64,000 nt of DNA from Rubellicoccus peritrichatus (GTDB lineage: Bacteria; Verrucomicrobiota; Verrucomicrobiia; Opitutales; Cerasicoccaceae). Numbering within the stretch: the stretch's first letter is position 1; every line of letters begins with the position of its first letter. The notes beneath the pieces are model-generated. The model was not told the DNA's origin, made no database searches, and worked only from the letters and a program-made list of their open reading frames with translations. Location: positions 2,847,001-2,911,000 of the forward strand of contig NZ_CP136920.1 in the NCBI RefSeq assembly GCF_033100135.1, in the 5' to 3' direction. Shown piece after piece: positions 43,597-53,825 of this stretch. A program made the position numbers and the translations under genes.

Positions 43597-44580
43597 TTAC
43601 TGATGTTCTGCCCGGTATGTCTGCGGAGTCATTCCAAAGTGTTTTTTGAAGCGGTTGGCGAAATACTGGCTGGAGTTAAAGCCTGTTTCAAAGGCAACTT
43701 GTGTCACCGAACGATCCGGATCTGCTGTGAGTAGCTTGCTGGCGTGAAAGAGGCGGATAAGATTCAGTTGCTCTGATGGAGTGCTGTTGAATATTTCCCG
43801 GCAAGAGGTTGTCAGGTAGCTTTTTCCAACACGGCAGGCGTGCGCCATGGTGTCCACAGTCCAGGGGTCTGCGGCCTTTTCAATGCTGGCTTCCAGCCCC
43901 TGAAAGAATTGACGAATTGTTTGGTTGAAACCTTGAGGATCTTTTCCAGCTTGTTCGATGCCCTCGGAGAGCCGCTGCGCGACAGAGAGCAGGAGGTAGT
44001 TAATTGCATTGGCAAGATAGGCAGTGGCAAGCGGGCCATCGTCAGTGATTTTCTCAAAAGTGTGCTGCATGAAGCCTTTGAGCTGGCTGCCTTTATCTAC
44101 GAGATGGCAGCACTGGTTCTGACGAAAAATACGCAGCAGTTCGCGCCGTGAATGTGCATCGGGGCCGACCCATTTGGGGAATTCCCATTGAGTTCGTGCA
44201 TCACTTGATTCAACATCCAGAATAATCCAAAAGAGCTTGCAGGCTTCGATATTCGGGTTGCCCAGGCTGTGTCGTTGCCACGGGCGCGTGATGGTAATGT
44301 CGCCTGCATGGAGCAACCATTCTCCGGTATCAGTTGAGAAACTCGTTTGACCGCTCAACAGGTAACAAATTTCGATGCCTTCATTTCGGTGCATTGGCAA
44401 GCCCCAGCTTTGCGGGCCGACTGCATCCCAGTAGCCAATGGTGCGGAGCCCCGGGAGCTTGTCATCAGACAAATGTTTCCCCGGGTACTGCCCACGGCTG
44501 TGGGCGACGAGACTCACTTCACCACGCTTCACAGCTGCAGTCAGGGGAGAGCAGTCATCGCTTTTGAAGGCTTTTCTCAT
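43597..44580 (-). CDS. AraC-family regulator with cupin domain
   Basis: 327 residues. A cupin sensor lies at about residues 55-115 ('HRNEGIEICYLLSGQTSFSTDTGEWLLHAGDITITRPWQRHSLG'). The C-terminal 100 residues have both helix-turn-helix units ('TVDTMAHACRVGKSYLTTSCREIF', 'VTQVAFETGFNSSQYFANRFKKHFGMTPQTYR'). It is divergent from the isomerase/Gfo-Idh/ThuA operon at 44655-48441, with 74 bp between the starts, and most likely controls it in response to a sugar. Confidence 0.9.
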   Translation of the reverse strand: MRKAFKSDDCSPLTAAVKRGEVSLVAHSRGQYPGKHLSDDKLPGLRTIGYWDAVGPQSWGLPMHRNEGIEICYLLSGQTSFSTDTGEWLLHAGDITITRPWQRHSLGNPNIEACKLFWIILDVESSDARTQWEFPKWVGPDAHSRRELLRIFRQNQCCHLVDKGSQLKGFMQHTFEKITDDGPLATAYLANAINYLLLSVAQRLSEGIEQAGKDPQGFNQTIRQFFQGLEASIEKAADPWTVDTMAHACRVGKSYLTTSCREIFNSTPSEQLNLIRLFHASKLLTADPDRSVTQVAFETGFNSSQYFANRFKKHFGMTPQTYRAEHQ

Positions 44581-44642
44581 AACTCAGGGATGTGTAAAAT
44601 ATTCCACGATCTATTCTGAACGTCAAGGCGGATGGACTGTGT

Positions 44643-44648
44643 TATACT
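44643..44648 (+). promoter_or_regulatory. TATACT -10-like box six bases before the isomerase start
   Basis: TATACT ends at 44648 and the ATG begins at 44655. Transcription would start at or near the ATG, which implies a leaderless message. No good -35 hexamer is seen at the usual distance. Confidence 0.4.
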
Positions 44649-44654
44649 TTGAGC

Positions 44655-45500
44655 ATGATACAAATTGGATGTTTTGCCCTGATACAACCCTTTACGACTC
44701 TGGATTCCCAGTTCAAAGCGATCCGGGAGATGGGTATCGATTATGCCGATCTTACTGATAGTCATGATGGTGCAATTCTGGGTGGTGAGTTTGGTTTTAC
44801 TGCAGCGGCCAGTCTCGATGCGCATCCATCCCGCATTCGTGAAATGGTGAAAGCGCAGAACATTCAACTCACTTCGGTTTGCGCGCATGCGAATTTGTTG
44901 GATCCGGTAGGTCCTGATACTTATTCGACGAATCAAATCATTAAAGCAATCCGTCTCGCACGTGATCTTGGAGTCAAACAGGTGATCACAACCGAGGGCG
45001 ATCCGAAGACTGCCTTTGGCGAGTCGTTGAGTTATGACGAGCGCATCTTCAGTATCGCTGAAAAACTGTATTGGCCGGTTCGCTGGGCAGAGGAATTGGG
45101 AGTCGAACTCCTGATTGAACCACATGGGATTGTGACAGACGATATCGATGCGACAGAAGAGCTGCTGGAGCGTATCGGCCATAAGGATACGGTTGGGCTC
45201 AATCTCGACACAGGCAACCTATGGCTTGGTGGCGGTGACAACTTTAAATATATCGAACGCTTTGGTTCACGTATCAAGCATGTGCATTGGAAAGATCTTG
45301 GAGCAGGATGGGAGCCCAAACGTGGCCAACAATATGGCTGTGGGATGGGTGATATCCCATTGGGCGATGGTGTTATTGGTCTCAACGAAATCGCAGGCGA
45401 ACTGCAGCGTATCGGATTTGACGGTCCAACGACCTTGGAAGTGTTTGGCGAAGACACGGTTAAAACTTCAGCCGAGCGGTTACGTAACTGGTTTGCTTAA
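44655..45500 (+). CDS. Sugar phosphate isomerase/epimerase-like TIM barrel protein
   Basis: 281 residues from the ATG at 44655 (a TTG two codons earlier is in frame). Motifs of the xylose isomerase-like AP-endonuclease-2 fold are clear: '[11 protein letters not shown]', 'ITTEGDPK', 'VELLIEPHG', '[16 protein letters not shown]', 'IKHVHWKDL', and 'TTLEVFGED'. Metal-binding Glu, Asp and His residues sit in these strands. It is the first gene of an operon with a Gfo/Idh oxidoreductase (41 bp) and a ThuA fusion (2 bp). It probably rearranges a keto- or aldo-sugar made by the oxidoreductase. Substrate unknown. Confidence 0.88.
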   Translation: MIQIGCFALIQPFTTLDSQFKAIREMGIDYADLTDSHDGAILGGEFGFTAAASLDAHPSRIREMVKAQNIQLTSVCAHANLLDPVGPDTYSTNQIIKAIRLARDLGVKQVITTEGDPKTAFGESLSYDERIFSIAEKLYWPVRWAEELGVELLIEPHGIVTDDIDATEELLERIGHKDTVGLNLDTGNLWLGGGDNFKYIERFGSRIKHVHWKDLGAGWEPKRGQQYGCGMGDIPLGDGVIGLNEIAGELQRIGFDGPTTLEVFGEDTVKTSAERLRNWFA

Positions 45501-45541
45501 ATAATTACAAAACTTTTAAATTAATAATTAGTGCTAGTATC

Positions 45542-46873
45542 ATGAAAACAGAATTCAATCGCAGAAAATTTATAAAAACCTCACTCAGTGCTGGAGCCTT
45601 GGTTGGCTTCCCCACCATTATCCCTTCAAGTGCACTGGGTAAAGATGGTGCAGTTGCCCCCAGCAATCGCGTCAATGTTGGGGTGCTTTCTTGCGGCGCG
45701 CGGTCTGCGGCAGCTGGTGCTTACAACCATTATGGCAAATCTCAATTGGTAGCTGTTTGTGATCCTGTATTGGAGCGACGCCTTGAGAAAGCAGAAGCTT
45801 GGGGTGTTAGCGATCATTATAATGATTTTCGTGATGTTCTGGCCCGTAGTGATGTTGATGCCGTGCATATCTCGACCAGCGATCACTGGCATGTGCCGAT
45901 GTCTTTGGCAGCTGCGCGAGCTGGGAAGGATATCTATTGTGAAAAGCCGTTAGGTTTGACCATTGAAGAGAACCTTGCCTCACGGGCTATTGTGGATGAG
46001 TATGACCGTGTTTTTCAATATGGGACGCAGCAACGCTCTCAGGCTTCATGCCGTATGGGTATTGAGTTAGTGTTGAATGGGCACATAGGTGATGTGCAGG
46101 AAGTTTATGTCTGGGCACCGCAGGGGGCTTCCGGCGGATCGGCAACACCGGTTTTGCCAGTGCCTGAAGGTTTTGATTACGACCTGTGGCTTGGGCCTGC
46201 ACCCGAAGCTCCCTTTTGCTATGATCGTTGCCTGAACAGGGGTGCCAAAGCGATTTGGTTTGATTACGATTACGCTATTGGGTTTGTTGCCGGTTGGGGA
46301 GCTCATCCTATGGATCAATTGCAATGGTGGGCCGATAATACTGGCATGGGTATTCCATATGAATACAAGGCCACAGGAACAATCCCAACTAAAGGGCTTT
46401 TTAATACTTTGGTACACTGGGATTTAGAAGCTGTTTATAAGGATGGCACACCGCTTCGTTTCATGGATAGCAAAACGGCTGCACAGTGGCTGGAAAAGAA
46501 TCCGATTCCCGGGCTGAAGTATCAGGGCAATTGCACCGTGTTCAAGGGGACCAAGGGTTGGGTTGCGGTATCTCGTGGTCTGCTTCAGGCATCTTCAGAG
46601 GAGCTTCGACGCAAGGCAAAAGACCCAGGACCGATTCGTCTGGAGGAAAGTCGCAATCATCAACACAACTTCATCGATCATATACTTGCGCGGACTCAAC
46701 CGGTTTCACCTCTGGACTCTGCGATTGAGTCGGATATCATTTGCCATATGACCGATTTATGTGCTCGCACAAACGAGACATTGCAGTGGGACCCTAAAGA
46801 AGAAACCGTGGTTGGCAGTGCAGATGCGGTTAGTCGAATGAGTCGTCCGATGCGTGCTCCATGGACGCTATAA
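45542..46873 (+). CDS. Exported Gfo/Idh/MocA-family oxidoreductase (Tat signal)
   Basis: 443 residues. The N-terminus has a twin-arginine motif, '[18 protein letters not shown]', so the folded protein with its cofactor probably goes to the periplasm by Tat. The Rossmann fold follows ('[19 protein letters not shown]') with '[38 protein letters not shown]', including the normal catalytic E-K-P. The C-terminal domain has '[10 protein letters not shown]' and '[12 protein letters not shown]', typical of this exported branch. It precedes the ThuA fusion by 2 bp. Oxidation of a sugar hydroxyl, giving a keto-glycoside, is the likely role. Confidence 0.92.
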   Translation: MKTEFNRRKFIKTSLSAGALVGFPTIIPSSALGKDGAVAPSNRVNVGVLSCGARSAAAGAYNHYGKSQLVAVCDPVLERRLEKAEAWGVSDHYNDFRDVLARSDVDAVHISTSDHWHVPMSLAAARAGKDIYCEKPLGLTIEENLASRAIVDEYDRVFQYGTQQRSQASCRMGIELVLNGHIGDVQEVYVWAPQGASGGSATPVLPVPEGFDYDLWLGPAPEAPFCYDRCLNRGAKAIWFDYDYAIGFVAGWGAHPMDQLQWWADNTGMGIPYEYKATGTIPTKGLFNTLVHWDLEAVYKDGTPLRFMDSKTAAQWLEKNPIPGLKYQGNCTVFKGTKGWVAVSRGLLQASSEELRRKAKDPGPIRLEESRNHQHNFIDHILARTQPVSPLDSAIESDIICHMTDLCARTNETLQWDPKEETVVGSADAVSRMSRPMRAPWTL

Positions 46874-46875
46874 GT

Positions 46876-48441
46876 ATGAAACGAACAGGCATTTTATTGA
46901 TTGTATTGATGGCAATGTCATCCTTGTTCGCTCACAAAGCTAAAGTGCTCATCTTGACCGGGGCTAATAACCACAACTGGAGTGCCACCACACCGGTGCT
47001 GAAAAATATTCTGGAAGCCTCGGATCGCTTCGATGTGGATGTTGTCACAGAACCTGAAGAGCTTACGAAGTATCGTCTTTCTGGTTATGATGTATTGCTG
47101 AGTAATTGGAATGCTTTTGGAAAAGAAAAACCAGCACCATGGTCGAAATCTCTACAGGATGCTTATGTTGAATTCGTTCGTAACGGGGGCGGGCATGTTG
47201 TGGTGCATGCGGGCTCTTCTTCTTTTTACGATTGGGATGACTATCATACCATCAGTAATGCGACGTGGAAGGGCAAAACCGGGCATAAGGAAATCCACGA
47301 ATTTGAGGTTCGAATGACAGATGCTGAGCATCCCGTTACACAGGGGTTGGATACATTTAAAACGACTGATGAGCTTTGGTTTCGTCCATTTGTTCAGCCA
47401 GGTGCCGAGGTGTTGGCCGAATCGTTTTCAAAGACCACTGGGGATTGGGAGCCTACGGCTTTGGTTAGCGAGTTTGGCAAAGGACGTTGTTTTACATTAC
47501 TCCTGGGGCATGATGCGAATAGCATGCAGTCGGACGTTTTCAAAAACCTTTTAATACGTGGTACTGAGTGGGCGTCAGGAGGAAAGGAAGAGATTCAGGA
47601 GACAGCGGATTCTATTTCTATGATTTGGGATGGCAGTCCACTTTGGACGTTCAACCATAGTGCAGAAGAGGGGAAGCCATACTTTCATCCCCTTGCGACA
47701 ACGAAGGGAACTGTTTTTTCTGACCTGCGCCCCGACGACCATCCATGGCATCGTGCGCTTTGGTTTTCTTGGAAGTTCATCAACGGCGTAAACTATTGGG
47801 AAGAGAATCGAGAGACTGGAAAGTCTGAAGGCCAGACCATGCTACTGGACATTGACCGCACCGTCTTACCAGACAAAGCGGTTCAAGTTAAGATGGAATT
47901 GGCTTATGCTCCCGCTGCAACTGGGGAAAGAGTTCTTGAAGAAAGCCGGACGGTTCTCATTTCTCCACCTGATGCTTCCGGAGCTTACCGCATTGATTGG
48001 TCATCCGAATTTCGAGCATTGGATCATGACGTCATACTTGATCGGACACCACTTCCGGAAGAGCCGGATGGAAAAACATGGGGTGGCTATGCCGGTTATT
48101 CGATGCGGATGAATTCGGGAGTTTTCGGTGGTACATATCTCAATAGCGAAGGCCTTGCGGGAGCTGACACAAATCATCAGCCTGCGCGGTGGGCCAGTTA
48201 TACGGCTCCCAATGATGGCAGTATTTTATTTTTAGACCACCCTGAGAATCTGAACCATCCGGCCAAGTGGTATGTTGCGCCAGGCATGGGCTATTTCAGC
48301 CCTGCGGTTATTCATGATGCCAGGCATACGATCAAGGCTGGCGAGACACTCGAATTGCACTATCGATTGATCATTAATCCTGGTGCAGTCGACACAGCGT
48401 ATGCGGAAGCAGAGTGGAGCGAGTGGATTAAGACAGATTGA
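46876..48441 (+). CDS. ThuA-like domain fused to DUF6807 (PmoA-like) domain, exported
   Basis: 521 residues from the ATG at 46876, 2 bp after the previous stop. A signal peptide ends at about residue 19. The ThuA-like glutamine-amidotransferase-like domain covers about 20-240 ('KVLILTGANNHNWSATTPVLKNIL', 'GGGHVVVHAGSSSFYDW', 'GRCFTLLLGHD'). A DUF6807 domain follows (about 255-520), recognised from 'HPLATTKGTVFSDLRPDDHPWHRALWFSWKFINGVNYWEE' and 'GMGYFSPAVIHD'. DUF6807 is sometimes listed as PmoA-like, but a role in methane oxidation is unlikely here. Both domains commonly occur in sugar-catabolic operons with Gfo/Idh proteins, consistent with this context. Confidence 0.88.
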   Translation: MKRTGILLIVLMAMSSLFAHKAKVLILTGANNHNWSATTPVLKNILEASDRFDVDVVTEPEELTKYRLSGYDVLLSNWNAFGKEKPAPWSKSLQDAYVEFVRNGGGHVVVHAGSSSFYDWDDYHTISNATWKGKTGHKEIHEFEVRMTDAEHPVTQGLDTFKTTDELWFRPFVQPGAEVLAESFSKTTGDWEPTALVSEFGKGRCFTLLLGHDANSMQSDVFKNLLIRGTEWASGGKEEIQETADSISMIWDGSPLWTFNHSAEEGKPYFHPLATTKGTVFSDLRPDDHPWHRALWFSWKFINGVNYWEENRETGKSEGQTMLLDIDRTVLPDKAVQVKMELAYAPAATGERVLEESRTVLISPPDASGAYRIDWSSEFRALDHDVILDRTPLPEEPDGKTWGGYAGYSMRMNSGVFGGTYLNSEGLAGADTNHQPARWASYTAPNDGSILFLDHPENLNHPAKWYVAPGMGYFSPAVIHDARHTIKAGETLELHYRLIINPGAVDTAYAEAEWSEWIKTD

Positions 48442-48533
48442 GTCTCAAATGAATAGATTCTCCGCAAAGGCTTTGTATGCAGGTTAGTCTTTTCAAATGA
48501 GTGGACTTGGATTAGATACGATGGCCATTTCTT

Positions 48534-49475
48534 ATGAATCGCATCGACCGTCTAACCGCCATGATACTGATGTTGCAGAGCCAGCGAGTGGTAACTGCTG
48601 AAAAGATCTCATCGCATTTTGAGATCAGTGTGCGTACGGTCTATCGTGATATTTCGGCCCTGGGTGAGGCAGGTGTGCCGATCGTTGCTGAAGCCGGAGT
48701 CGGGTATAGTTTGATGCGTGGCTATAATGTGCCTCCGATCATGTTTACCGAGGCTGAAGTCGCGGCGCTATTTATGAGCGGTGAGATTACAGAACAGTTT
48801 GGTGACGATTCCTTGAAGAAAAGCCTTGCCGGGGCATTGCTTAAAGTCCGAGCTGCGCTGCCGGATGGACATAAGAATTACCTGAGTAAACTGGACAATA
48901 GCATGGAGGTCTGGAATGGCCCAAATGAGATGCAGAGCAATCACTCTCTTATGCCCGTCCAGGAAGCCGTGGTCCGGCGAAAGTGCATCGCGATTCATTA
49001 TGATGCGGGCGGTCGTGGCGAAGTGACAGAGCGAACGGTTGAGGCTCTTGGTCTGACATTTTACGGCAGGCAGTGGCATTTGATTGCCTGGTGTCGTCTT
49101 CGTAAGGCGATTCGAGATTTTCGATTGGACCGGATGGAGAAATGGGAGGTGTTGGAAGAGACGTTTTCCGGGCATGAAGACTTTTCTCTTGGTGATTTTC
49201 TAAAGGATGCAATTGAGGAGAGTGCGCTTATTTCGTTTCAGGTTGAATGTGAGTGCTGGGCGCTTGAACGCATCTTGAACGATATGCCGTGCAAGAACGT
49301 ATCACATCATGAACTTCCCAATGGCCGCTTTCTTGTTGAAGCAAAGGCTTATTCGTTGGAATGGGTTGCGAAGTGGCTGATTGGAATGAGGTCTTTTGTT
49401 ACCGCACGTAGTCCGCAGGAATTACAGGATCTCATACGAGCTGAAGCTGAGGAAATTTTGCGATGCTACGCATAA
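48534..49475 (+). CDS. YafY-type regulator (HTH_11 and WYL domain)
   Basis: 313 residues. Residues 1-62 are a DeoR/HTH_11-type winged helix ('IDRLTAMILMLQSQRVVTAEKISSHFEISVRTVYRDISALGEAGVPI'). The WYL domain spans about 140-220 ('RKCIAIHYDAGGRGEVTERTVEALGLTFYGRQWHLIAWCRLRKAIRDFRLDRM'), followed by a WCX-type C-terminus. WYL regulators bind nucleic acid or nucleotide ligands. The VOC gene starts 109 bp downstream on the same strand, and YafY-type regulators often sit next to VOC or SRPBCC genes that they control. Confidence 0.92.
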   Translation: MNRIDRLTAMILMLQSQRVVTAEKISSHFEISVRTVYRDISALGEAGVPIVAEAGVGYSLMRGYNVPPIMFTEAEVAALFMSGEITEQFGDDSLKKSLAGALLKVRAALPDGHKNYLSKLDNSMEVWNGPNEMQSNHSLMPVQEAVVRRKCIAIHYDAGGRGEVTERTVEALGLTFYGRQWHLIAWCRLRKAIRDFRLDRMEKWEVLEETFSGHEDFSLGDFLKDAIEESALISFQVECECWALERILNDMPCKNVSHHELPNGRFLVEAKAYSLEWVAKWLIGMRSFVTARSPQELQDLIRAEAEEILRCYA

Positions 49476-49584
49476 ACTCCTTAGATTGAAATGCTCCTGA
49501 CATAGGGTTGTCAGTGTGCCATGATATAACCTTGTTGATTCGCCGGGATTACCCCGCCGATTAACTCAATCACCATACTAAATT

Positions 49585-49992
49585 ATGAGCACTGAAACAA
49601 CTCAAGAACATGATACAACTCCAGGTGTAATGGCCTGGAACGAACTGGTCACACGCGACAAAGGCACAAGTGTGGATTTCTATTCAAAACTCTTTGGCTG
49701 GACGACGGAAGATATGGAATTGCCGGGTGGGAACACCTATACGATGTTCAAAGTGGGCGACCGTCCTGTTGCTGGATGCGTCGTGCCGCCTGGAGACGAA
49801 GAGGCACCTCAAATGTGGCTGAGCTATGTCAATGTAGCAGACATCGACGAATCAGTAAAAGCAGCCAAGTCGCTTGGAGGAGCAATTGTCAAAGAACGTG
49901 TCGATATACCAATGGGTAGTTTCGCAATCGTTGCTGATCCACAAGGTGGGATCTTTGCATTTTGGCAGCCTTCCGATGATTGCGCCTCTTAG
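49585..49992 (+). CDS. VOC (glyoxalase-fold) family protein
   Basis: 135 residues. Typical features are 'GVMAWNELVTRDKGTSVDFYSKLFGWTTEDMELPGGNTYTMFKVGDRPVAGCV' and 'WLSYVNVADIDESVKAAKSLGGAIVKE', with a closing 'FAIVADPQGGIFAFWQP'. These are the marks of the 27-kDa-antigen-like VOC group. Substrate and metal use unknown. It follows a WYL regulator and ends at a strong terminator. Confidence 0.88.
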   Translation: MSTETTQEHDTTPGVMAWNELVTRDKGTSVDFYSKLFGWTTEDMELPGGNTYTMFKVGDRPVAGCVVPPGDEEAPQMWLSYVNVADIDESVKAAKSLGGAIVKERVDIPMGSFAIVADPQGGIFAFWQPSDDCAS

Positions 49993-50012
49993 GAGTAAGA
50001 ATTTATAAATCA

Positions 50013-50044
50013 CTCGGGCTGTGAGTGCTTTGCCACAGCTCGAG
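50013..50044. terminator. Bidirectional terminator between VOC and Gfo/Idh genes
   Basis: CTCGGGCTGTG (50013-50023) pairs with CACAGCTCGAG (50034-50044), one G-T pair, 10-base loop, followed by TTTTAC. It separates convergent genes ending at 49992 and 50073. Confidence 0.8.
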
Positions 50045-50072
50045 TTTTACTCTAACTGGTTAAAGCTTATTT

Positions 50073-51440
50073 CTATCCATTCATTGTCCAACCATTGCGA
50101 TAGGGTTTAGTTAGAAATTGGTTGGCATCTTGTGCATTACTCACGACTCCTTGCTGACCGTTGTACTCAAGTCTTCCATCATGGTTGAGTTCCTTATTGG
50201 CGCGGAAGGCAACTAGCCCAAGGCACATCGTTTCAATCATATTAGCACTGTATTCGAAGTTACAGGCAGTATCAGCTGGTTTGCCATTCTTGCAGGCATC
50301 TGCCCATTGCTTGGCGAAATTACCTAAATTTGGAATGAGCTCTTCTTTGGTGCGAGGCTTGAAATGAGTCATATTACCTTTATCACCATTGGGAATAATC
50401 AGGCGGCGTCCAAAGTCAGAAACAATCGATCCCCTGTCTCCCTTGAATACTGCACCGTGGTCTATTTTACTTAAGTCGACCCAATTAGAAGGAGATTTAG
50501 GCATTGCGCCACCCTGAAACCAGGTAACGCGTATCTTATCACGCCAATTGTTGGCCGGGAAAATAAAGCTGGATGTCAGCTCGACTGGAGTCACATCCGG
50601 ATTATAAATTTCAGGAGAGCTAGATTCGATACTACTTGGCAAATCGGCATCCAGTACGTTCCAGACTAGATCCATTGTGTGGCTGCCCATGTCGCCCATT
50701 TGACCGATTCCAAAGTCCCAGTACATATTCCAATTGAGACAATTGGCACCTGGTCTTCCGGAAAAATATCCTGGATTGTAGGGATGATGCGGTGATGGGC
50801 CCAGCCAAAGATCGTAGTCCAATGTTGACGGTATTGGTTGTACTTTGGGCAGATAAGCATCGCGTCGTATTTGGCGAGAGCCCCAAGTATAAACTTCTTT
50901 TAACTCGCCAATAGCGCCATCTCGAACCAACTCTTTCAGACGGTTGAAGTTTGGGTTGGAATGGCGCTGCATACCTACCTGAGTCGCAAGTTTATCTTTG
51001 CGCCCCATATAGTTTGCACGGACAGTGCGCGCCTCATCAACAGTAATAGCTAGAGGTTTTTCCATGTATACATGGAGATCACGATTCAAAGCCCAATTAG
51101 CAATGAAAGCATGAGTAAAGTCAGTCGTGCAACATAAGATAGCGTCAAGGCCTGGATGATCCAGGCATTTGCGCCAATCTTTATAAACTTTTGCGTTAGG
51201 AAATTCTTTGACTGCGCGTGTTAGGTTCAGCTCATTGACGTCACACAGTGCAACCAGGTTCTCTTGCGCGAGTATTTTGTAATGTGCCCCTGCTCGGCCG
51301 CCTGCGCCGATCAATGCAATGTTCAAGCGGTTGTTTGGACTACTGCTGCCAAAGAGTGTTCCAGATGGAAGAATCATGAAGCTGCTTCCGGCAACGAGCC
51401 CTTTACGAATGAAATCACGGCGTTGAATTTTCTCTTTCAT
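50073..51440 (-). CDS. Exported Gfo/Idh/MocA-family oxidoreductase (Tat signal), second operon
   Basis: 455 residues. The signal '[20 protein letters not shown]' contains twin arginines. The Rossmann fold starts '[15 protein letters not shown]', and the catalytic E-K-P is intact in '[17 protein letters not shown]'. The C-terminal domain has '[18 protein letters not shown]', '[20 protein letters not shown]' and 'NAGNF'-type tail as in exported oxidoreductases of this group. It is the last gene of the operon 54677-50073, 20 bp after the ThuA gene. It probably oxidises the ring of a glycoside in the periplasm. Confidence 0.92.
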   Translation of the reverse strand: MKEKIQRRDFIRKGLVAGSSFMILPSGTLFGSSSPNNRLNIALIGAGGRAGAHYKILAQENLVALCDVNELNLTRAVKEFPNAKVYKDWRKCLDHPGLDAILCCTTDFTHAFIANWALNRDLHVYMEKPLAITVDEARTVRANYMGRKDKLATQVGMQRHSNPNFNRLKELVRDGAIGELKEVYTWGSRQIRRDAYLPKVQPIPSTLDYDLWLGPSPHHPYNPGYFSGRPGANCLNWNMYWDFGIGQMGDMGSHTMDLVWNVLDADLPSSIESSSPEIYNPDVTPVELTSSFIFPANNWRDKIRVTWFQGGAMPKSPSNWVDLSKIDHGAVFKGDRGSIVSDFGRRLIIPNGDKGNMTHFKPRTKEELIPNLGNFAKQWADACKNGKPADTACNFEYSANMIETMCLGLVAFRANKELNHDGRLEYNGQQGVVSNAQDANQFLTKPYRNGWTMNG

Positions 51441-51460
51441 GGGTATGGATTGTATTGGAA

Positions 51461-52243
51461 TTAACTCCCTGATTTTAGGTTTTCTGCGACTGGTCTGCCC
51501 GTTGCCCAGAGGAATCCGCGGGTGATCATTTCCATGTAGTTTTTATCGAGCATGGTTTCATTGTGATGTCCGATTGTGGTGGCAAAAACACGCGTTTCAT
51601 TCGGGCCGTAATTGTTGACCCAGATATTACTGTGTGATTCTCCGTTCTTTTTGGAAATGGACTCTGCCAGTGTCGTCATCGTGGGATATTCTTTTTCAAC
51701 AAAGTAGAGTTCGCCATTGGGGGTCGTCCAATTACTCATGCCTTCCATGATTTCATGTCCAGGCTCCGTGATTTTCACTTCGAAAGGATGCTTGGGGCCA
51801 TGCCCGGGAGAGTGCGCACCACAGAATTTCCACCAGTCTTCTTTAGCCGGTCCTGTGCGATAGCTGTGCATAGAACAGTGAATCAGGACAGCTGGCACAC
51901 CATCTAGGTGAGGTTTGAGTATGCCTTGAACGTAGTCCTCATCGTCAATGTCGGCAAAGCATTCGTTGTGAACTACAACATCGTAGCCTTTCGCCCAATC
52001 CGGATTCTTATAAAACTCCAGAAGTATATCGCCCTTCTTAGTGCGCTGGTGTAAAATCGTCCATGCGACTTTTTCTTTCGAATAGTTGTCAATGGCCATT
52101 GGGATGATATCTCTTTGGGTATCGTAATCATGGCAACAGCCTCCTGTAATCAATAGTGCTTTGATCGGGGCAGCGTTTAGGCTCAACTCCGTGAAGAAGA
52201 TGAAAGCACTCCAAACAAGGTGTTTTATTAATGAAGTACCCAT
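51461..52243 (-). CDS. ThuA-like domain protein, secreted
   Basis: 260 residues from the ATG at 52243 (a TTG one codon earlier is in frame). A signal peptide ends near residue 24. ThuA-like motifs are '[24 protein letters not shown]', '[42 protein letters not shown]' and '[14 protein letters not shown]'. ThuA proteins are part of 3-keto-disaccharide catabolism in Agrobacterium/Sinorhizobium trehalose use. It lies 7 bp after the DUF1080-ThuA fusion and 20 bp before the Gfo/Idh gene, so all are probably co-translated. Confidence 0.88.
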   Translation of the reverse strand: MGTSLIKHLVWSAFIFFTELSLNAAPIKALLITGGCCHDYDTQRDIIPMAIDNYSKEKVAWTILHQRTKKGDILLEFYKNPDWAKGYDVVVHNECFADIDDEDYVQGILKPHLDGVPAVLIHCSMHSYRTGPAKEDWWKFCGAHSPGHGPKHPFEVKITEPGHEIMEGMSNWTTPNGELYFVEKEYPTMTTLAESISKKNGESHSNIWVNNYGPNETRVFATTIGHHNETMLDKNYMEMITRGFLWATGRPVAENLKSGS

Positions 52244-52250
52244 CAATTGA

Positions 52251-53786
52251 TCAGTTTGTTTTTTGATCTGGTTTAGGATAGTCCTGATTCAATTCCATAT
52301 CTCTTTCGCTGGGAGTACGTGAATTGACGCCTGACTCGGGGACTTCTGCCTGAGCTGTCCAAACCAATGCATTGAGGACAAGCTTTCGGAAGTCGTCGTT
52401 TTTCCAGTTCTGGTGGAAATGACCTCCGGTAAAGCCGAAACCGCGTCCACCTTCAGGGCGATCATAGGCCCATGCTACCACCTGGGGGATGCCTGCTTCC
52501 ACTTCGGCCATGACTGCAGGGTTACTGCCACGATCCTTATCCTTTGATCGGCTGGTCAAGCTTCGCAGAGGAGGGAGGGCGGTGAGTATCGGGGTGACGT
52601 TTTCCATGTCAGGTTGAAACCGCATGTGGTAATACCATTCGTCGCGAATAGAGAAAGGCTTCACGCCGTTGGTAATAGGATGGTCCGGGAAGAACTCAAA
52701 CTCTGCTGTCCAATGAGGATTGACTGACCATCCGATTTCGAAATACCCACCGATCCAATCCAGAAATTGTGGACCGAGATCTTCCGGGACAACTTCAACT
52801 GCGAAGTGCAGGCAGGATACTCCGATGCCTGAGTCCACCAGCATTTGTATTCTCTCCTGATGTTTGTTGGCGATATGGCCTTTGAGACCGTCACAGTACA
52901 TGACAATCGCATCGGGTTTTTCATACCCGATCCATGGTTCTGGCCATGTCCCTTCGGTCGTGACTTGTGCGATTACATCCAGACCGCTTTCATTCAGACT
53001 ACGTGCCAGCAGATGGCACCCTGCCTTGTGCTCGTGTGCATTATAGCCATGACTCTTTTTTCCTGCCAGAAAGAGAATTTCCTTTTTCGCTTCGGGCTCA
53101 AGAGTGCGTAGCATGATGTTGCGAAAGCGTACTTCCATTGGTGGGCCAGCGTGAAGTTGCAACGCGATCACTCCATTTTTCAGTCGATCCTTTTCTGATT
53201 CGGAGAACTCAGCAGTGATCACTCCGTTGATCATTTGAATGCACTGGTTGCCTCGGGCAATGATATGATAGGTGTCCCAGCCATCCTTATTTATATGAGA
53301 TAAAATCTCTTCGCCATCGCCTAGTTGAGCAGCAACCTGTCGGTCTTTTTCTGTGGCTCCAACGACTGTTTTTTCTCCACGTTTGGCGAGCAGATTTTTA
53401 TACTTCTCACCATAGGCAGCTCCCGTCCATTTATTGTCGGCTGACAAGTCTGCCTGATACCCACCAACGACCCATGGTTTTCCTTCAATTGGAAAACTGC
53501 GATATTGAATACCGCTGTTGTGGTTACTTATTTTAAAATCAACCTTGAGTTCAAAGTCGGCTGGTTCGGCACCTTCCCAAATCAGGAATGTATTTTCTTT
53601 AGTTGGGTTCTTTGCAGTGGTTTGACCAACAATGGCGCCGTCTTCAACTCGCCAGAACCTTGGGTCGCCCGTCCATCCGTTTAGCGACTTTCCATCAAAG
53701 ATAGAGACAAAGTCTGTTGAAGCTTGTATTGCAACTGAGCAACTAAGCACCACGTTGATGTAGAATATTGTATGAAAGGGCTTCAT
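52251..53786 (-). CDS. DUF1080 (3-keto-disaccharide hydrolase) domain fused to ThuA-like domain, secreted
   Basis: 511 residues. A signal peptide ends near residue 22. The first domain (about 25-228) is DUF1080/PF06439: '[32 protein letters not shown]', '[22 protein letters not shown]' and '[25 protein letters not shown]'. A ThuA-like domain follows (about 233-480): '[25 protein letters not shown]', '[13 protein letters not shown]' and '[15 protein letters not shown]'. DUF1080 enzymes act on 3-keto-glycosides, so this protein likely joins two steps after oxidation by the Gfo/Idh protein of the operon. It is 39 bp after the isomerase gene. Confidence 0.9.
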   Translation of the reverse strand: MKPFHTIFYINVVLSCSVAIQASTDFVSIFDGKSLNGWTGDPRFWRVEDGAIVGQTTAKNPTKENTFLIWEGAEPADFELKVDFKISNHNSGIQYRSFPIEGKPWVVGGYQADLSADNKWTGAAYGEKYKNLLAKRGEKTVVGATEKDRQVAAQLGDGEEILSHINKDGWDTYHIIARGNQCIQMINGVITAEFSESEKDRLKNGVIALQLHAGPPMEVRFRNIMLRTLEPEAKKEILFLAGKKSHGYNAHEHKAGCHLLARSLNESGLDVIAQVTTEGTWPEPWIGYEKPDAIVMYCDGLKGHIANKHQERIQMLVDSGIGVSCLHFAVEVVPEDLGPQFLDWIGGYFEIGWSVNPHWTAEFEFFPDHPITNGVKPFSIRDEWYYHMRFQPDMENVTPILTALPPLRSLTSRSKDKDRGSNPAVMAEVEAGIPQVVAWAYDRPEGGRGFGFTGGHFHQNWKNDDFRKLVLNALVWTAQAEVPESGVNSRTPSERDMELNQDYPKPDQKTN

Positions 53787-53825
53787 GCGGACGTATCCTT
53801 GTGTCGAAATATTATTAATGTAAAG

